From assembly GCA_016707885.1 (NCBI GenBank), contig JADJGU010000008.1, positions 26,950 to 90,949 of the forward strand: a stretch of 64,000 bases of DNA, in the 5' to 3' direction. Within the stretch, counting starts at the first letter, position 1. The number at the start of each line of letters is the position of its first letter. The notes below the pieces were generated by a model. That model was not told where the DNA came from and ran no database searches. It saw only the letters and a program-made list of their open reading frames with translations. Origin of the DNA: Sphingomonadales bacterium (lineage in GTDB: Bacteria > Pseudomonadota > Alphaproteobacteria > Sphingomonadales > Sphingomonadaceae). A program made the translations under genes and the position numbers. Positions 60,754-64,000 of this stretch are shown here, piece after piece.

Positions 60754-61166
60754 GGGTCTTCCCAAGGATTGATCAGGGCCAAGTCTGTAAAACGAAAGTC
60801 CTTGATGTTGCGTGTTGCAAGCTGGAGGCCGTTTTCGACTGCAATCGCCGCAATCTGACCATCGACAACATTCATATTATGCTTTGCTGTCAGTGCATCG
60901 AACATGATGTCGCCATATATGTTGGCGCTGTTTGCAGTGAATGGCAAAGACCGGTCGGCATAACGGACGCGCAAATCTGCAAGATCGGCTTCTAGCCCGC
61001 TACGCCTACGGCCCTCAGGTAACCGAGCGATGCCAAAAGCTAACTCGCCAAGCGATGGCGCGCAAATTATCGTCTCGGCCTCGTGCAACAAATACCAAGC
61101 CGTAACCTGTTCATTGGCAGGCTTTTTCATCAGTTCTGAAATGACATTGGTATCGAGAAGGATCAC
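60750..61166 (-). CDS. vapC: PIN-domain toxin, VapC/FitB-like
   Basis: A 138-residue ribonuclease toxin. It has the PIN acidic set: 'LLDTNVISELM' (first Asp), 'SLGELAFGI' (Glu), 'VVDGQIAAIAVE' (Asp), 'TRNIKDFRF' (last Asp). It begins at a GTG at 61166 overlapping the antitoxin stop (GTGA), so translation is coupled. Its stop overlaps the flavoprotein stop by 4 bases on the opposite strand. Confidence 0.93.
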   Translation of the reverse strand: MILLDTNVISELMKKPANEQVTAWYLLHEAETIICAPSLGELAFGIARLPEGRRRSGLEADLADLRVRYADRSLPFTANSANIYGDIMFDALTAKHNMNVVDGQIAAIAVENGLQLATRNIKDFRFTDLALINPWEDP

Positions 61167-61423
61167 AAATCGAGGCCGCGATGCGGTTTGCGGTTTTCTG
61201 CGATGAAAGCCTCAAGATCGGCCAAATCGTCATCGGCATCCTTCCCGCCGATCGCTCCCAGCCGCCGCAGGAACGCCTCTGCGCTCTCTTTTGGCTGCCG
61301 GTTTGCATAAGCAACCAGCGCATCCTCGACAATCGCATGGATGGGCCGCTTTTCCTTGGCCGAAAGCTGATGCGCCAAATCGCGCGCCTTGGCTGAACGG
61401 ACCGAGAGTTGAGGGGCTGTCAT
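61163..61423 (-). CDS. vapB: VapB-like antitoxin
   Basis: An 86-residue protein with a basic N-terminus ('LSVRSAKARDLAHQLSAKEKRPIHAIVEDAL') typical of VapB/Rv0623-like ribbon-helix-helix antitoxins and an acidic C-terminus ('DADDDLADLEAFIAENRKPHRGLDL') that would bind the toxin. It precedes vapC in a coupled operon, so the pair is a type II toxin-antitoxin module. Confidence 0.85.
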   Translation of the reverse strand: MTAPQLSVRSAKARDLAHQLSAKEKRPIHAIVEDALVAYANRQPKESAEAFLRRLGAIGGKDADDDLADLEAFIAENRKPHRGLDL

Positions 61424-61472
61424 GTGGGGAGTTTATGCTTTTGATGGCATGATGGCAAGGGGGGCGTTAGAA

Positions 61473-62072
61473 CTACTGGTTTAAGTTCGTTGCCGCAGGC
61501 AACCGATCGCTGTTCAGCGTGAACAATGTCTGGAGAACGTCAAGGGCGGGGACGAAGGCTGCGTCATAGCTGAACGCATGCCAGTCGATATTTTCGCGTG
61601 CTCCTAATCGGTCTTGGTGCAGCTTATCTCTAACTGCTTGGACAATTGAAAGTGCAGTTAGGAACTGCTGGACATCTTCCGCCCCGACATGCGCGGCAAG
61701 CGGCTCTCGCCATTGATTAAACCACACCCTATCCCCACCAGCGCCATCATTACCGGTATCGACAAGATATTGAGCCGAGCCAAGTCCTTCGCAAACTGAA
61801 AATACGCCAGTGCAAAATTCGAAATGCAAAATTTGAGCGTAAGGCTCGAAAAGCAGAGAATGTCCTTGTTCGCGCAACTGATGCGGAATGACGAGAGCAG
61901 CTTTCATCTCCAATCCGACCAAAATGTGTTTGAGATTGGACATTAAACGATTTCGGACATCCCGATGCAGTCCCAGCGGGATAGACGCGGCCAGCCATCG
62001 GCCCCAGGGCTCTGTTTCCGAAATTGTAACATATCCCACCGGCTCAGGAAGCTCATTGGTGAGATAGAACAT
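61473..62072 (-). CDS. Hypothetical protein downstream of typA
   Basis: A 199-residue soluble protein with no recognised family. It begins 'MFYLTNELPEPVGYVTISETEPWGRWLAASIPLG' (ATG at 62072) and contains several Trp/His residues and two Cys ('EFCTGVFSVCEG'). The start lies just beyond the typA stop (3 bases downstream), so it would be coupled to typA. Base use seems lower in GC than neighbours, which may mark it as acquired with the VapBC module. Confidence 0.6.
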   Translation of the reverse strand: MFYLTNELPEPVGYVTISETEPWGRWLAASIPLGLHRDVRNRLMSNLKHILVGLEMKAALVIPHQLREQGHSLLFEPYAQILHFEFCTGVFSVCEGLGSAQYLVDTGNDGAGGDRVWFNQWREPLAAHVGAEDVQQFLTALSIVQAVRDKLHQDRLGARENIDWHAFSYDAAFVPALDVLQTLFTLNSDRLPAATNLNQ

Positions 62073-62074
62073 TC

Positions 62075-63897
62075 TCAAGCCGCCTCTTTCTTCCGGCTCG
62101 CCTTCTTCCGCTCATGCGGATCGAGCAGGGCCTTGCGGATGCGGATGTTTTTCGGCGTTACCTCGACCATTTCGTCATCGTCGATATAGGCGATGGCCTG
62201 TTCCAGCGTCATCACCTTGGGCGGGGTGAGGCGGATGGCGTCGTCTTTGCCGGTCGAGCGGAAGTTGGTCAGCTGCTTTGACTCATCAGGGTTGACTTCA
62301 AGGTCATCGGGCTTCGCATTTTCGCCGATGATCATGCCTTCATACAGGGCTTCGCCCGGCGAAACGAACAGGATGCCGCGCTCTTCCAAGGGTCCGAGGG
62401 CATAGGCAACGGCTTCGCCCGCGCCGTTCGAAATCAGCACGCCGCATTTGCGGCCTTCGATCGGGCCGCGATAGGGGCCGTATTTTTCGAACAGGCGGTT
62501 CATGATGCCGGTGCCGCGCGTGTCGGACAGGAATTCGCCATGATAGCCGATCAGGCCGCGCGAAGGGGCGCTGAAGGTGATGCGCGTCTTGCCACCGCCC
62601 GAGGGGCGCATATCCGTCATCTCGCCTTTGCGGATCGCCATTTTCTCGACGACGGTGCCCGAATGCTCATCATCCACGTCGATGACGACAGTTTCATAAG
62701 GTTCGGTGCGGTTGCCGGCTTCGTCTTCGCGATAGAGCACGCGTGGGCGGCTGATGCCGAGTTCGAAACCTTCGCGGCGCATCGTTTCGATGAGGACGCC
62801 CAACTGCAATTCGCCGCGACCGGCCACTTCAAAGCTGTCGCGATCTTCGGATTCGGTGACGCGGATCGCGACATTGCTCTCGGCTTCGCGGAACAGGCGG
62901 TCGCGGATCATGCGGCTGGTCACCTTGGTGCCTTCGCGGCCCGCCATCGGGCTGTCATTCACCGAGAAGCGCATCGACAATGTCGGCGGATCGATCGGCT
63001 GCGCGTGCAGCGGTTCGGTCACGCTGGGTTCGGCAATGGTATCGGCGACGGTCGTGGTGGTCAGACCGGCGATCGAGATGATGTCGCCAGCCTTGGCTTC
63101 GTCCACAGGAACGCGTTCGAGCCCGCGGAACGACATGATTTTAGAAGCGCGCCCGGTTTCAACGACCTTGCCGTCAGGCGATAGCGCGTGAATTTGCTGG
63201 TTCACCTTGACGGTGCCCGACAACACCAGGCCGGTCAGGATACGGCCGAGGAAATTGTCACGGTCGAGCAAGGTCACGAGCATCTTGAACTCGCCATCGG
63301 CATCCGCCTTGGGTTCGGGAACGTGGCGGACGATGGTTTCAAACATCGGCGTCAGCGTGCCTTCGCGGCGCGCAGGGTCTTCCGAGGCATAGCCATTGCG
63401 GCCCGAGGCATAGAGCACGGGGAAGTCGAGCTGCTCGTCGGTCGCGTCGAGCGACACGAACAGGTCGAACACTTCGTCGAGCACTTCCTGGATACGTTCA
63501 TCAGGGCGGTCGACCTTGTTGACCCGGCCCGACGATCGGCGCAGGCCAGTGCAACGCCCCACCCGGTGACGAACTTGGTCTGCGGCATTGCGCCTTCGGA
63601 CGAATCGACGAGCAGGATGACGCCGTCGACCATGCTCAAAATGCGCTCCACCTCGCCACCAAAGTCGGCGTGGCCCGGAGTGTCGACGATGTTGATGCGT
63701 GTGCCTTCCCACTCGACGCTCGTGCACTTCGCCAGAATCGTGATCCCGCGTTCCTTTTCCAGATCGTTCGAATCCATCGCGCGCTCTTCGACGCGCTGGT
63801 TATCGCGAAAGGTTCCGGACTGGCGGAAAAGCTGGTCAACAAGGGTGGTCTTGCCATGATCGACGTGCGCGATGATGGCGATATTGCGCAGGGACAT
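62075..63897 (-). pseudogene. typA: Translational GTPase TypA/BipA, frameshifted
   Basis: The gene should encode about 606 residues. Frame 1 starts at the ATG at 63897 with 'MSLRNIAIIAHVDHGKTTLVDQL' (G1), 'KERGITILAK' (G2), 'DTPGHADFGGEVER' (G3), to 'EGAMPQTKFVTG'. Frame 2 resumes at 'VNKVDRPDERIQEVLDEVFDLF' (G4) to the stop. The segment between, 63524-63561, is 38 bases where 36 are expected and aligns to 'KALALGLRPIVV' only with several single-base gaps. The rest of the gene is well conserved, including domains II-V. TypA acts in ribosome assembly and stress. Confidence 0.88.
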
Positions 63898-64000
63898 TGA
63901 TATTTGCCTTTTGGGAGCCGGACGCAGAAGCGCCACCAATTGCGCGCGCCCTTAGCTTAGTTTGTGCACTGCGGCAAGGATTGCTATGCGCATGGCGATG

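Overview
The window comes from an alphaproteobacterium, most likely a sphingomonad (Sphingomonadales; Sphingopyxis- or Sphingorhabdus-like). I infer this from the rpmH-rnpA-yidD-yidC-engB order, the Tim44-mltA-smr order, a SciP-type CtrA inhibitor, a TonB receptor, a class I PHA synthase and short GC-rich palindromic intergenic repeats. I see no rRNA, tRNA, CRISPR array, prophage or complete insertion sequence. Most of the window is ordinary chromosomal backbone.

Region 1 (1-8.4 kb) is housekeeping: a 5'-truncated Tim44-like gene, mltA and an Smr gene, convergent dapE, a cupin, then the minus-strand run rpmH-rnpA-yidD-yidC-engB-GST. Region 2 (8.5-12.5 kb) is a tight minus-strand operon headed by a TetR regulator with a near-perfect dyad 8 bases before its start, followed by three glyoxalase/VOC proteins, a DUF1428 protein, a GST-like protein and an SRPBCC protein. 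Region 3 (12.6-19 kb) holds a GNAT, a secreted ClpP-like protein, comM, a damaged DUF559 endonuclease between inverted GC-rich repeats, a periplasmic cyclophilin, recX and a stand-alone fatty acyl-AMP ligase. Region 4 (19-33.4 kb) has a GGDEF/EAL protein, an alpha/beta hydrolase, arsC, a TonB receptor behind a Fur-like dyad, and minus-strand runs including GNAT / MFS-spermidine-synthase fusion / gamma-carbonic anhydrase.

Region 5 (32.5-42.2 kb) has a LysR gene, a MipA-like outer-membrane protein, a DUF2306 protein, hemB, an M23 peptidase, and a tandem pair of secreted proteins with a trefoil-like body and PAN-like C-terminus, downstream of a LuxR-type regulator; pnuC and a hydrolase follow. 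Region 6 (43.2-52.5 kb) is phaC-phaZ, a methyltransferase with a lipoprotein signal, a ferredoxin-NADP reductase, a DUF445 protein and an RND pump. Region 7 (52.5-64 kb) has the RND adaptor, a GlsB-like protein, sciP, mnmA, a serine hydrolase, several small genes, a HI0933-family flavoprotein, a VapBC module and typA.

Three large genes in the last 12 kb (RND adaptor, flavoprotein, typA) are broken by 1-nt-type frameshifts, mostly at or near homopolymers, while about 50 kb to the left has only one possible case (the DUF559 gene). This looks more like locally poor sequence than real decay, though decay cannot be excluded from sequence alone. No clearly new defence or biosynthetic system is visible. 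The most interesting candidates are the DUF559/inverted-repeat unit, the LuxR plus paired trefoil-PAN locus with its palindrome, and the TetR-VOC operon with its operator.
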